This document shows positions 23,336 through 36,127 of a stretch of 64,000 bases of DNA, piece by piece (position 1 is the first letter of the stretch; each line of letters opens with the position of its first letter). The position numbers and the translations under genes are program-made. Origin of the DNA: Rhyacophila brunnea (taxonomy: Eukaryota > Arthropoda > Insecta > Trichoptera > Rhyacophilidae). The notes below the pieces were generated by a model, which did not search any database, was not told where the DNA came from, and saw only the letters and a list, made by a program, of their open reading frames with translations. Location of the stretch: assembly GCA_022495005.1 (NCBI GenBank), contig JAGYXB010000825.1:2356001-2420000 (forward strand), written 5' to 3'.

Positions 23336-24040
23336 CATGGCCCCCACAAGTTTACAGGGCTCTAGTCTAGGGGCCCGGGCTTAGGGGGGCGGCTTTGCGG
23401 GTCGACCAGATAAACACACTTTTTTAGATTTGGTCTAATAGTAAAAAAGTCGCCTACTTCGGGGTTATTACCTTTTTAAAATACAATATAATATTATGGT
23501 TGTGCGATGCAATTACATACACCATGTTGTACAAATATGCGGGCTGCCGGGGAAAAATCAGGCAACCCATTACCGACTTCTAAAGATGGCGGTGAGCAAC
23601 CTCAATTCAATGCGCTGATGCACAATAATAGCCTTGCATGCAAACTATGGTAAGATACGATGTTTGGCGGGCCCCCTACCTATTGCCAAGGTTAACGGTA
23701 GTTTGATGTTCAATAGTAGAGTTCCCCAAAATGGTATTCCGCGGAACCCTATGGTTATGCGAGGTATAATTAAGGGTGTATCGTGTACCTTTAGCGATTT
23801 TTTTCTATTTTTAAATAAATCCACTTGAATTATGGCACTCGACATCATATTATAAAACAGTGATCGCGGCCCCAAGCCAGTTTCTAATAGTAAAATAGTG
23901 CCGCTGGCGACTTTTTTTACTATTAGAACGAATTTTTGGTGTCTGTTTATCTTACGTAATTGGTTAATCCCCCACGCCCCCTCCCCCTAAGCCAGGCCCC
24001 CCAGGCTAGAGCCCTTGTAGCCCCCCTTGTGGGGGCCATG
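23336..24040. mobile_element. fold-back element with G/C-rich palindromic ends
   Basis: CATGGCCCCCACAAG at the left is exactly complementary to CTTGTGGGGGCCATG at the right. Pairing continues inward through the AGGGCTCTAG / CTAGAGCCCT and CTTAGGGGG / CCCCCTAAG blocks and the AATAGTAAAA(A)TAGTGCC / GTCGCC...TTTTACTATT blocks. Right-arm copies occur at 24700-24850 and 56146-56262. No coding sequence. Confidence 0.75.
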
Positions 24041-24479
24041 GTGTAAAGCATCACGCGTAATGACTTACGAAGGATCCAATTTATAAAGAAGTAAACACAT
24101 TGTCTTGTTTTAAGAGGGGAAGGACAGGATAGGCGCTGAACGAATGTGATAATATAGTGGTGGGTTACCTGAAGAGAATAAGATTACTGAAAGATCGCTC
24201 CGAGATACCTATGATTAATAATTGACAACATATTAAAGATGAATTAAAATTACGTGGGAGTGAAGAACAAAGTACCGAGAGGAGTAGAAAAAGCTTGAGA
24301 AGGCATTCATCCATTATCAGATTGAAATAGGTAAATGATGGATTATGTAGGTCTATCATTAATGTTGAAACCTACATACCTATTTACAAGGCTTATTAAT
24401 TAGAATCACTTTTAGCCGTTGGTGCACTATGCTCCTTTATCCCATGGGCAATTTTGTTAGAAAGTCTTGGGCATGGGCT

Positions 24480-24850
24480 CCACATTATGAAGCGGGCCCC
24501 CAGGTTAGTATCTTTGGCGCCCCCCCTCCTACCGCGCGTACCGTGTGTACGCGGTAAAATTAATGTGTACATTTAGTGTTTTTTTTTTGTATTTTAATAC
24601 ATCTACATATTTGAATTATGGAGTTGTCGAGTATCGATACAATTAAAAATTGTGTCGTATAAGCACATAATTTGAAATAATAATACCATTGAAGGAAAAT
24701 AGCGCCGCAGGCGACTTTTTTTTCTATTAGAGCAAATTTGTGATTTGTGTTTATCTCACTTATCCGATCAGCTCGCCACGCCGGGCTCCTCCTGAGGTCG
24801 GGACCCCAGGCTAGAGTCCTGTCAGCCCCCCCCTTGTGGGGGCCATGGTC
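24480..24850. repeat. partial copy of the G/C-rich fold-back family
   Basis: CTATTAGAGCAAATTTGTGA, then CCAGGCTAGAGTCCTGTCAG and CCTTGTGGGGGCCATGG match the right arm of 23336-24040. The left part (GCGGGCCCCCAGG) is less similar. Confidence 0.6.
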
Positions 24851-24859
24851 TTGGGTATC

Positions 24860-26020
24860 TGCTCCTGAGACATTCCCAGGCCACAAGAAGAATGAACTTG
24901 TTACCAATGCAACCACACGTCATAAGATCTTTCGATTCGAAAACGTAAATTGTTTAATATAAGACTCATTCTATTTAGAGTCAAAATTCTCTGGATCTAT
25001 TATTTTATTACCTAGGTAGGTACTTAAAATAATTTATTACCTACTTATATAATATTCAATGTTTGCCCGCAATTCATTGATTACGAATACCTGGTTCCCA
25101 GGTCTATAAAATATCAATAAGATGATTTCCATCTTGTTAAAATGCAATAATTATTTGTTATTTTATGTAATAAACGTATATTTTTAAAAATTGAAATTCT
25201 TTATACTTGCCTATTATAAATTTATTGCTGATTTTGTTTGCTAAAATTAAGATTATGAAACATTGTTGCTGTGGCAAGATTTCAGGTAGGTAGATAGGTA
25301 TATTTTATGCTTTTTAAACAGAAACTGTAAATAGGTAAATATTATTATTTTTATTCACATTTTTTTATTTAATTAGTATACCCTTGGTACTGACATTTTT
25401 TTTAATGCTTTTCAGATTCAAAAGTATTTATTTACATACTATAATGAACTTTACTAATTACAAATTCAAGAATTTTATAACACGACATAACAAAAAGAAA
25501 TATAAGCAGTGTTATAAAAACAGTATAAAGAGTAAAACATGGAAGTACGTCGAATGAGCTGGCCATATTTTAAGAATTTATAAAATAGTGTTTACTAAAA
25601 TTCATCCTCACGTAGGTGGAAAACAGGGAACTCAGAAATAATGGGAACTGAAATACCTAACGGGTAAGGAGAAGCAGGCAACCGATCTCGAGTAAGGAAG
25701 AATACGGGATAAATTTAAACACGTGTCAAGAATGCGTCATACGTTAAATACTGACAACTACTGCTCTCCGTTTATGCATTGGCACTCATTTTTGCACGCA
25801 TATAATGTGTGGTTCATTTTCGTAGGACACTCACACATTCAAAAACCCTGCATCAAAATTTACTGTATTGGTATATAGCCTATCGGAATTCTATTTATTA
25901 ATCTGTTCTGTGGTGGAATATATCAATATCCGAAGCGATTTGGTTGGACACAGTTATTGTACGCCTAATTGGGATTGACAATGGCAGGTTAGTTCTATAC
26001 CTTGGGAGAACATATAACTG
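24860..26020. other. gene-free, AT-rich
   Basis: Only TAGGTACCTA-type short tracts. I see no gene, terminal repeat or tRNA-like head. Confidence 0.5.
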
Positions 26021-26161
26021 ATGTTCCCGGTTTCTAAGATAATTATCAGGGACTCAGGTCAATACTATCAAGAGGATCGCATTTATGTCACTACAAGAGA
26101 TTACAGTCCCGATGAGAAGCTTCAATACGGAATTACAGAACTAGAGAAAGCTTACAGGTGA
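26021..26161 (+). CDS. unassigned 46-residue open frame or exon
   Basis: Starts ATGTTCCCGGTT and reads MFPVSKIIIRDSGQYYQEDR, then IYVTTRDYSPDEKLQYGIT and ELEKAYR, then TGA. The charged, non-repetitive composition with several Tyr-Asp/Glu pairs looks coding. TACAG/GTGAAG at 26157/26158 could be a splice donor, so this may be a first or internal exon. I do not recognise it. The segment just upstream (LIGIDNGRLVL in another frame) faintly recalls a Pao/BEL protease, so a retroelement relic is possible. Confidence 0.3.
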   Translation: MFPVSKIIIRDSGQYYQEDRIYVTTRDYSPDEKLQYGITELEKAYR

Positions 26162-26331
26162 AGCTGCATTTTTTTATCGGTGTCATTATATTTTAAAGAA
26201 ACAAACAGAACTATAGTTTAATAAGGTTTATTGTCACGACCTATATGGTTGCATTAACAATTAATTGGGGCTGGGCCGTGATTCTCTAGCGCTACTGGCA
26301 TATAGGTATTGTAGACCAACTAGGCCATGAC

Positions 26332-26942
26332 CAGTGACGTTCCGTGGGGGTAGGCAAATTGAGCATCGCTTGGGGGCGCCAGTTACTCGAAGGGCGGCAA
26401 ATCGAGGAGAATCAATAAATATATATATAGGAATAGGTACCTAAACTTAGTAATAACGGAAATATCCATTTCCATTTAAAAAATTAGCTCACTGGTTGGA
26501 AACAAAATGTACCTACCTATTAATTAGAATAAACGGTTTAACAGGGCTGTATTTTGTCGGGTTCGCGATGTCTAGTTTACTTCCGTTGTCTTTGGACATC
26601 ACTCCTTAATGACCAGCAATGACACTGCAGACTTCCGAATTATATTTGAATTATAAGTAGGTACATACTTAGGTACCTAATTAATTTAACAAAATATTTT
26701 TGCCAGTGATTCGCGAGTTTTGAAAGTTGTCAGGTGTATTTTTAAATGTATATGAAACCGTGGACTCCCAATATTGTCTATTGAAGTAGAGATGACATTT
26801 AAATTAAATTTTGTGGTATATATTTTGTTAATAATGTATTTCTTAGATATCGAAGTCATGAAAGGATAATAACAAAATACTGTATAGTGGGGTGGCATTT
26901 TGACGCTGCCTAGGGGTGGCATTTTGTCTAGGGACGTCACTG
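26332..26942. mobile_element. hAT element remnant, 611 bp
   Basis: Ends CAGTGACGT and ACGTCACTG are perfect inverted repeats. They are flanked by GCCATGAC (26324-26331) and GCCATAAC (26943-26950), an 8-bp duplication with one mismatch. A minus-strand frame near the right end (LTTFKTRESLAKIFC) may be a transposase N-terminal scrap. Confidence 0.82.
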
Positions 26943-26954
26943 GCCATAACACAA

Positions 26955-28470
26955 GACTGTAAGCATAAATGGCATTGATAGTTATTGCTCATACTTCGAA
27001 TGCAATATGCGAACAGGTTAACGCATTGCATTACAATTAAAAAACAATTATTACCAATAACTATCGACGTAATTCGCAATTCAATGCCACTACCTAAATG
27101 TGGTAAGTACTTAAATACTAGTGTTGGTAGTATTTTTTCCGGGTCCAGTATTTCATAAATTTTGCAAAATTTGGCGTCCCCTAAATCTCGGGTCGACCCT
27201 GTCAATAAGTATAATTATGCTGTATATGAGTAGCTCTATGATTATATTATTGTTTCATATCATTAATAAAAATAAACATATTGTATTATTATTTAATATC
27301 CGTCTGATATTGAAGATATTGGTGAAATTTTGTTTACAAAAACCTTTTCTGCAAATGCAAAAAGTACTACGTTCTATATAACGTGGAACTCCGAAGAGTA
27401 GATAGGTACTTGAATTAAACGTAGATAGGTACCACTTTTTTCATTTACAGCTGAAAACCTGGCTATAATTAGTTTTCATATTTATTGTAGCCATAGCTTG
27501 TGAATTCTCGACTTTTTTCGATGATGTAGAATCAAGAATCCGAGAATAAATGGATATTTTATTCTATTGATAATGGTTGATTTATTTCTCTAGATTCTCG
27601 ACAAATCACGAGTAAATCTTTTTGATATCCGTATTAATTAATTTAACAAACAAAATCTCAAGAAGAGAGAATCAGATTTATCATAATTCATTGAGAATTT
27701 ATTCTCGATCACAATGTCATGTACTTTCAACTGTTTTAATCTTGGGGGTTTGGGATCAAAATGTTTCATGGAATTTCAGGATTACAAACTCATTCATAAA
27801 GTTTTTTGTTTCACAATTGGCACTCGTGGTGGTTGAGTCGCATGATATTGTTTTTCTTACGGTCTTTTATATAATATATAAGTAGCTTATTGATATTTTT
27901 ACCATAATTTGTACTGGAAAAAAGTGAAGGAAGCTTAGGCTCAAATTGAGTTGTAGAGTGGCCGAAGAAGTGAATAGGCTCTTCATAAAAAGTCGTTTCT
28001 ATTTTGTTCTTTTTATTTATCAATCGTGTCGCCATTTTGTATGTTGGTAGATAGGTATGCAAATATTTTAAATCAATGATAAATAAAAAAATGGTCGGTA
28101 TTATGAAATACCTATTGGTCCCCATGTTATATCTGGGCGGTTCACAGAACACCCAACGCGGCCCAAACGAAATCTGTTTTTATGTGTGCCGATTTTATAT
28201 CGAACAATAATTTTTATATAATAAATTCAATATGTCACGTCCAAATCGATTTTATAATGCAAATTTATCACTTTCGATGCAATGAAAAGTCAGTCGTTGC
28301 GCACGAGTGCATTTTTACACCAATACTTGCGTTTTTTTGTCGAAAAAAAAGGTTTCTATGTTACACTCCAATGGTCAAAATTCGGTGTCTCAATTTAACA
28401 GTGGTAGCGGTAATAATATGCGAATTATAAACCTATTTTTTTTATCAAATACTCACTACTAGATATAAAA
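26955..28470. other. gene-free, AT-rich
   Basis: No supported gene; scattered short frames only. ATTCTCGA/TCGAGAAT-type words recur in 27500-27710 without a clear element boundary. Confidence 0.45.
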
Positions 28471-28474
28471 TAAA

Positions 28475-29093
28475 ACATACCTACATAATTTTGAAAACAC
28501 TCATGAGAAAATATAGCCAAAAGAAGAAATCTTTTTTTTAAAAAAGTAAGACACCTGGCAGGATCGAATCTGCGTCTGTTGGGTATCGTGCCCTGTATAT
28601 TACCACTATGCTACGACTGCCATGCGTAATTGCGACAGATTTTAACTATTTGCCTTTTTAATACCTGCTTATAAGCGCTCTCCAAATTGAGTTACGGTAT
28701 GCGATCGGTTTTTGTATTATAAATTAAAGTATTTATTACTTTTAATTACTAACCGACGTCACGGATCACTCCAATATTTTCTGTTGGAACTTATTTGAAC
28801 TTGCTCATAATTTAAATTACTTCACTATTTATTTTATTCAACGAATAATTCACAAGAATTAAGAATGTACCATTCTAATTATAATAATGGAGAGCGCTTA
28901 TGATCAGGTATTAAACGGCCAATAGTTAAAATTTGTCGCAATTAAGCATGGCAGTTGTAGCATAGTGGTAATGCACAGGACGCGATACCCAAGAGACGCA
29001 AATTCGATTCCTGCCGGGTGTCTTACTTTCTTCAAAAAAAGATTTTTCCTATTAACTATATTTTCTCATGAGTGTTTTCAAAATTATGTATGT
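28475..29093. repeat. two head-to-head copies of a tRNA-derived SINE (family B), forming a fold-back
   Basis: Arms of about 208 bp (28475-28683 minus, 28888-29093 plus) are inverted copies separated by about 200 bp. Each contains a tRNA-like head: in the plus copy GGCAGTTGTAGCATAGTGG (A box) and CAAATTCGATTCCTGCC (B box). The shared tail is TTTTCTCATGAGTGTTTTCA. A second, shorter inverted pair (28821-28880 with 29092-29150, around CAACGAATAATT / AATTATTCGTTG) surrounds the plus copy. Confidence 0.75.
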
Positions 29094-29510
29094 TCAATAA
29101 TTAGAATGGTACATTCTTAAGATCTTATAAATTATTCGTTGAATAAAAGAAATAGTTAATAAAATAAAACATTAAATGGCTGCGGTCGACTAGTGGCAGA
29201 ATGTCCGCTTTTCGAGGCGAATTCACAAGTTGTTTACCAATCCTTGTTTAGATCGAAATCATGGGCACTGGGCAAGTGTTTTACAGCGAGCGATGAGGTA
29301 TTTTCTCATTGAGATTTAACCATGATAGATTACAGCATTATAGAATTAATCACATACATTCTAGTGAACGAGGTATTGGAAAGTTGCTCCTGGAACATTC
29401 TCAGCACAACTTGAAAGGGCGCTTAACATTCGTTACTCCACAGTAGACGTCTACATAATGAGTGTGGAGACATAGAGGGTGGTAGAGGTAAAAGCAAGAA
29501 CTTCATATGT

Positions 29511-30289
29511 CAGGGTTCACGAACCTTTTTACGTACGCGTGCCAAAATTTCCAAAATATTTTTTTTCGACTGTTTGACGTGCCAAGTAGTTTTTCAAGGT
29601 AAAAAAAAGTTTTTTAAAGTTTTCTAAAAAAATGCTTTTTAATAATTCTATTAAAATAGCTTAAAAATTACAATTGAGTTCTTTATATTATATTTTTCAT
29701 CGTATTTCTCACCGAAGGCATATCTTTTATTTTTTGAATATTTTAGAGATCGTAGAAGCATTTTAAACCACTCTTCTTTCATATTATATTCTCCATCACT
29801 GAACGGTTTTCCATTTTTAGAGATTATGACGTTTGAGGCAAAATAGTAAGCAGTTTTTGAATGACTGCCGATAATTTTTTTCAGAAGGTTTGTTGATGGA
29901 ATAGTTTTATTTTTAATTGCCTGATCCAAGGATAGAGCTATGCAATAATTGTATATCTACATTAAACGTAATGATTATTCTTGAAAAGGATTTGCCTGCT
30001 ATTTTTTATACAATGCGATTTGTCATTTTATGCATGTATTTCATCGTTTCCGTTTGCGCATCGATTGGTAAACATAACATGAACAACCGAAGAAAATACG
30101 CATGGCTATGTCGTCATTATTTTTTAATTTTACTTAAAGAGTACTTTTATAATTATTTGTTTGTATAATTTTTTATAAAAAAAAACATTTTTTAAATATA
30201 TATAAAGTAAGTAGTAATTTCTTTTCTCTTCAAAATGAAACATTCACGTGCCACTAGTGGTACGCGTGCCATAGGTTCGCCATCCCGGT
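29511..30289. mobile_element. hAT-like element related to 8589-9042
   Basis: Left end CAGGGTTCACGAACC; right end GGTTCGCCATCCCGG. Shares interior segments with 8589-9042 (TACAATGCGATTTGTCA, GCATGGCTATGTCGTC) but is longer and keeps part of a transposase. No matching 8-bp flank found. Confidence 0.72.
29651..29929 (-). pseudogene. hAT transposase fragment (GTF2IRD2/ZBED-like)
   Basis: 92-codon minus-strand frame. ...FASNVIISKNGKPFSDGEYN resembles the conserved SYxVAxxIAKxGKPFSDGE segment of this hAT clade. Truncated on both sides by stops. Confidence 0.65.
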
Positions 30290-31488
30290 TATAGGTTAGG
30301 GTTAGGGTGCACAGAAGTGGAGTTTCGTTGAACGTGTAAGAATAAACATAAAATTAATTCATCATAAAATGACCAAATTATGAGGGAACGAACCTTTTTA
30401 TGATTATAATAAAAAGTAATGTTTTATCGCAAGAAAATTGACTGCGGCGCCAAATCTTTTTGTGTTTATGATCTTTAAAAAAATATAATCCCCTTCCCCC
30501 CACCGTCGAAAAAAAATATATTTTAGTTATCAAAAGCTTTATTTTTGGCATTAATTATTACTGTATTTATGTATGTACATGTTATATAAAATAAATATTT
30601 GTAGTTCTATTGAATCATGCCGTGCCCCCCTGTAGAAACCCTACGGTCTATGAATTTGGGAAGTACCTACTGCTCTAGTTTAGTGGACCAATAGAAAAAT
30701 ACTTTTGTATAACTCGGCTTGCATTTGGTTTGGTGCGGCCCTAGACACGACCCGTTTAATTAAAAGCTATTTGTGGTGAAAACGGTCAATGTAAAATTAT
30801 TGTTTTATAATGATTATTAATTTTTTTAAAAATCGCAGAATGTTAGTAGGCAGTAAATGCTGTTTGAATTAGTTTGTGTATCTGTCCGCGAATGCAGTTA
30901 TTGCCCCCTCAGTTGCAAGGTACGCCACTGCCCACGGAAAATACTTGTTCAACTAGTTAGTACTTCCTATGGACCTATGCAATATACCGCAAAAACAGAA
31001 CTGAAAGAAATTTTCGTCGACACTAACAGGAAATAGAGTGAAATAAAAGACAGAGGTGGATAAGTAACTAGCTCTTATTAAATTTGCTTCCGAACCATTT
31101 TTGTGGGAGACTCTTATTTATTTTATCATTTTAAAAACTACTTATTTATATTAACACTTCTGAAACATAACACGCTTTGATGTTATGTAATTATTTAATG
31201 CTTAGTAGGTACTATTTTTCTGTTAGTAGTGGTAGGCGCGCACACAAGGGAGGGGGGGGGGTAAATAGCATATTAGCCGTTCTTCTTCTTCATGGATCGT
31301 ATCTCGCATGATTTGACTGTCAGCCTTTTCAACGGGTTGCCTTTACTCCTCTAGGCATTCTATAGATCCACCAGTATAAGTTGACCGTTAAGCAACGCCC
31401 AATTGATAACCACTTGTGGATGTGTGTAACCCTTAATAATATACCTGGTAAGATTTTTATCGTTAGACTCGAAGTGCGGAGCGTCTGG

Positions 31489-33242
31489 GCAGCGCCATCT
31501 TTAGATTAATATAGCCTGAGCATATCTTTTTGCACAAGCAACGAGTGGTCCACTGTTCAGATGTCAAAATCGGTTCCATGACAAAACAGAACAGTGAAAA
31601 AACAGAACAACGATAAATATACTATGACCTTTCAGGAAAAATATAAATTTAATATTGAAGTTGTCCTATCTCTATTATGTTGAAAGATTTTTAATAGCAC
31701 AGATTTTCAATACGCCATAATAAATCAAATTATATACCTAATTTCTGCATTACTAATCGCTAGAAAGCCTCAAATAAACTTAACTCGGTGTTGCCGGCAA
31801 GCTTAGGATATCTCATCTTAATCAATATAATATGTTCAAAATGATTGGGTGACTAGGTACAATGAAATAATCAGTTTAATAATTCTGCAAAGATAAAAAA
31901 CGGAATTTTAGCTATTTGAATATGTATTGTAATCTATCTATTAGCAACATTAGGATGTCAGGATTAAAAAGGGGTGAATAATTTAATCCTAATCCGTTGA
32001 ATATGGACAAACAATTATACATGTTTGCGGATACAAATTATTTCCAAAGCGCCATAAAATAAATGCATTTTATAATCCGTTCCATATCTTGTATTTTCCC
32101 TAATTTAATCATTTAAATGGTTTTACAATAAATGGTGTAAACCTACGGTAAATCTAGCAGCTGCACGCCTTGAAGTTATAAAGAAAAAGTATGTGACCCT
32201 TAGTAATCGAGTGGCAATAGTCGTGCATGATTATCAAAATCAAACAGATAAATTGAGGTTTTTACGCCGAATGTCCAACATGCAGTGATTACGTTATACA
32301 ATTTTATATACTCTATAAATATTAAAAAATGCATTATTTTCAAAATAACAGTATTGTAAAAAAAATATCAAGTAGGTATATAATATCGTCACTTTTCTGG
32401 CAGAAGACACTAATTCGAAAAAATGACATATTGAGTTAGTTATACCAAAATGTTCCTTATTTCAAACTTTACCGTCTGGAAACCTTCTCCTTTTTACGAT
32501 TACTTAATAAACTCACATGATAGACCATTTAAAACATTTTAACAACTTCAAAGTTAAATTACTCAAAACTAGTATTCTCCAGTTAGTGTGTTCTGCCAGA
32601 ACAGAGACGATATTATACCTTGATGATTTCACTTAAAAATTGTTTTTTTTTTGAATATTAAATATTTATAAGTAAAAATATATATAAGTATATGTATTTC
32701 GTTTAAAATTGAATTAACAAATAGATTCCACAAAAATTAATGTTTCATTTTCCCCTGGCTGTTCTGTTTTGCCCGGTCACTATCAAAATCAGATCCTAGA
32801 TTGCTTGATATAATGATTCACTCTTTCTCGTTTCAAATAGAATTATAAATAATATTCGCTAATCAAATATATTAACTATCAGAGTGTTATTATTTATAAA
32901 TAATATACATTACTGTTATTCATCAGCTGTCAAAGTCAGACTAGTCCTTCACACAAAAATAACACTTCACACAAATAAAAAACAGTAATATCGATTTCCA
33001 AAAAATATGTAGCATTGATCTATGCATTACATTTTTTGTAGAAGGTGTGTTAATGCTAGTGTATTATTTATCATGTAACTCATCTATCCAAATCAAACCA
33101 TTCCCTGTGTGAACACGACAGACGCGTCAGTATGAGCACTCTATAGAACAATGATAGGTCATCCACATGCAACAACGGGATGGGCGGAAAAAGTAGGACC
33201 AGTCGTTGTGAATGTATCGGCTTTCTACTTGAGTCGGCAATG
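31489..33242 (+). repeat. dispersed repeat X, copy 1, split by a hAT insertion
   Basis: Left part AGCGCCATCTTTAGATTAAT to 31563 and right part 32791-33242 together align with the uninterrupted copy 62213-62707. The core includes TGTCAAAGTCAGACTAGTCC and the right end TTCTACTTGAGTCGGCAATG. The type is not identified; no inverted ends. Confidence 0.8.
31572..32782. mobile_element. hAT element inserted in repeat X, 1211 bp, TSD TCAAAATC
   Basis: Flanked by identical TCAAAATC (31564-31571, 32783-32790). The ends carry inverted CAAAACAGAACAG / CTGTTCTGTTTTG, and the right terminus read inverted starts TAGTGACCGGG, typical of hAT. AT-rich interior without an open frame. Confidence 0.85.
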
Positions 33243-33450
33243 TTCTGGGTCAAAATGGGTTTATTCAATACCATTGATCAAAATTTAATAAATTCACTTC
33301 CTCAAACATCAATAGAGCAAAGAGTCTAATTTATTGACTTTGCTTTTTTAAATGTTTAATTAGAGCAGGAAATCTTAAAATTATAGTGATTTTGCAGACA
33401 AAATAATTGTTAAAAAAATGCTAAATTAAGTTTTTTGGGGCACCTAATGA

Positions 33451-33700
33451 CACACAATGGCTGAGCGGTAACGTGTCAGCCTATAATGTAGTGGGTCCAG
33501 GGTTAGAATCCCGCGTCTGGAATAAAAATCACATGTTGTTTTTCAACGTGTGTTTGGATCCAGAGTATGGACCTTAGAGGTTGAGTAAGTGGTTAATATC
33601 CAATTCTCGTAAACATAAAAATAAATCTATTGGTACAACTTTCACCTTGTGAAGGACCACATGATCTTAGGATTAAACATGCTTCCAAAATATATTAGCC
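33451..33700 (+). repeat. SINE family A, copy 2
   Basis: Head ACAATGGCTGAGCGGTAAC and GGTTAGAATCC, tail GAGGTTGAGTAAGTGGTTAA, TTCTCGTAAA, GATCTTAGGATTA. Confidence 0.78.
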
Positions 33701-33709
33701 AAGTGTAAA

Positions 33710-36120
33710 TCAAGTGTAGATAATATGTCCCCGGGTAGTTTTTTCAAACAAGGGTTGTATTAAGTTTGCAATATTTTGGAAATTGACGTGGAACCCTAAC
33801 ACAGACTCACAGATTCCTCGTGTCCGCAGACCCTCGGTTGGCAATCATTGAACTAAACCAGACACTTAATAGTAGTTTGCCAACTAATCAGGAAAATGGT
33901 GAGGCTGAAGATAGGCATATTTTTTAGTAAACACACCAGTACACATAATAATTTTAACTTTTATTTGGAAGATTTATGGAATTACAAAAATTACACAACG
34001 TAAATAATTAATTCATTAAATATATGATCTTATATTGGAAACATTATTTTCACTGAAAAATATTTTCTAAGGACATACATGAAACCATTTACGAATATTT
34101 TTATAATAATTTATAAATTTTACATTTCAATGAAAATCTTTATGCAATAACAAATAATTAAAATATAAGTAACACTAATAAAATATTGAGTATAGTATAA
34201 TGGGGTACTAGTAAAAATGCTCTGAAATCTTTTTGAATATATTATTTTAAACATTAATTTGTGTAGTGAGAGATAGTACAAGAAAAAAAAAAACTGCATG
34301 ATAATACTATGTTTATATACTGTCCGACAACAACAAATCGTTGAGAACAGGAAGTCACTGTAGTCGCGTGTAGAAGACTTCTCAGGGTCATGGCGGCAAC
34401 GCATAACAGAGGTATGTTTAAATATTGTATGGGTTCTCCTTTAGATGCGACTTCTTTCCTTCTTCGCAATACACCAAAAGTTTACTAATAATAATTCTAA
34501 CACCACTTCTGATCGTTATAGACATATTTTAATTATAAAAACTTGAAAATACTTAAATTAATAGATCCATACACCGTGGGAGCGTAAAATGAAATGAGAA
34601 ATTTAGGAGCGTTTCACATTTGAAAACGGAACGGAACGAAAAAAAAGCATCAGTTGAAAATTAACAGTAATTTATTAATTAGGACAAGTGTATAGATACC
34701 TCTTGTGGTTAGTAATTAAAACAGTTGTCATTGTTTTTCTGTTATTAGACAATGAAATTATAATAATATGATAATGTGAATTATCTATATGTGAAATATG
34801 AATATGAAATCATGATAAAATATACCTATATAATATTAGTGTTTACTATAAGCGTATCAAAAAATAATTTGGAATGAAGGAAATTTATATATGATAAGAG
34901 AAGTGGGTATTTTTCAAAAAATGAATTGCTCAAGACAATATGCAATTTGAATGCAACCATTACAATCAAACTGAATGCTTTAAATAAAATACTACCTACC
35001 TACATGCTATGCGATCATCGTATAACTGAAATTACCACTTCAGTTTCGATAGAAATCATGTAAATTGATTGATATATAATAATCCTCTGCATAATATTTG
35101 GTCACCTGTGCGCATTATGTGACATTTCACCTGCCACCGATAATTATTTGTGATTTTCAAGGTATTTATCGAGATACTTTTGAATAAATGGTTAGATACC
35201 GTAGTCCGGAAACATCCCGATTAACGATCAGTTTTTTTGTTAATAATGTATTTAGCTTTGAGGTGATTATCATAGATGGCATTGAATTATAACCATAAAA
35301 AGGGTATCCTAGCCCTTCATTTATTGTAAGAAATCTTCAAAACTAATAATAGTTTATTCTGTTATTTGGAAGATTGAAAACATCATCTAAAATTACATTA
35401 TACATTATTCTTGAATAATAATATTTTTTTAATTTCACAGAGAAAAGATTTCAAAGCATTTAGACTTGTATTGGAGTAGAGGTATAACGATATTATTTAC
35501 ATATAAACTTTGTGAGTAGATTGATACAATGGGTAACAAATTGACGACTGGTAGTAAGTATTAGGTATATATATTAAGTTATATGTTATTAATTAAGGGT
35601 TTAGACATTTACTTGTGTGTGTTTACTATCAAAAAATTAAGTAACAGAATTGTTACAAAATATCTATTGGTTTAAATACATTCCCCGACTACAAAAATCA
35701 CTGAAATTGAGTAGGTCCATCACCAAGTTCAAAATCATGATGATTTTGTTATTTATTTAATACTGAATTCAGGCAAATCTATAAAGTTTCAGATATATTA
35801 TAATAAATGGTACAACTTTGCCGATTTTATTAAATATGTTTATTAAAATTTATTTTTGTTTTGATTTAGAGTTACTCGTCTTATGTGAGTTTTTAACGGT
35901 TGAGACTATCACACCGAAACACCTACATGACAGGCAAAATTACTATTCATTTTATATTGCAAAGCTGTAAGTACCTACATAGGTACTTTAGACTTAAATA
36001 AAACTACAAAATTAATAATTAGAGACAACTCAAACACTTGTTTGTCAAGGAAAAAACAACATTCATTATCCCATTTCAATTTAGATTCATTAGTAGAAGA
36101 CATTTTAGTCTTGAATTTTA
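33710..36120. other. gene-free, AT-rich
   Basis: No convincing exon or element. 33790-33850 may be the decayed right end of another hAT copy (TTGGCAATCATTG). Minus-strand frames at 34120-34469 lack recognisable motifs. Confidence 0.4.
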
Positions 36121-36127
36121 TATTGTA

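Noticed and set aside
34120..34469. Overlapping minus-strand frames considered as exons
   Set aside because: No recognisable domain and no consistent splice phase between them.
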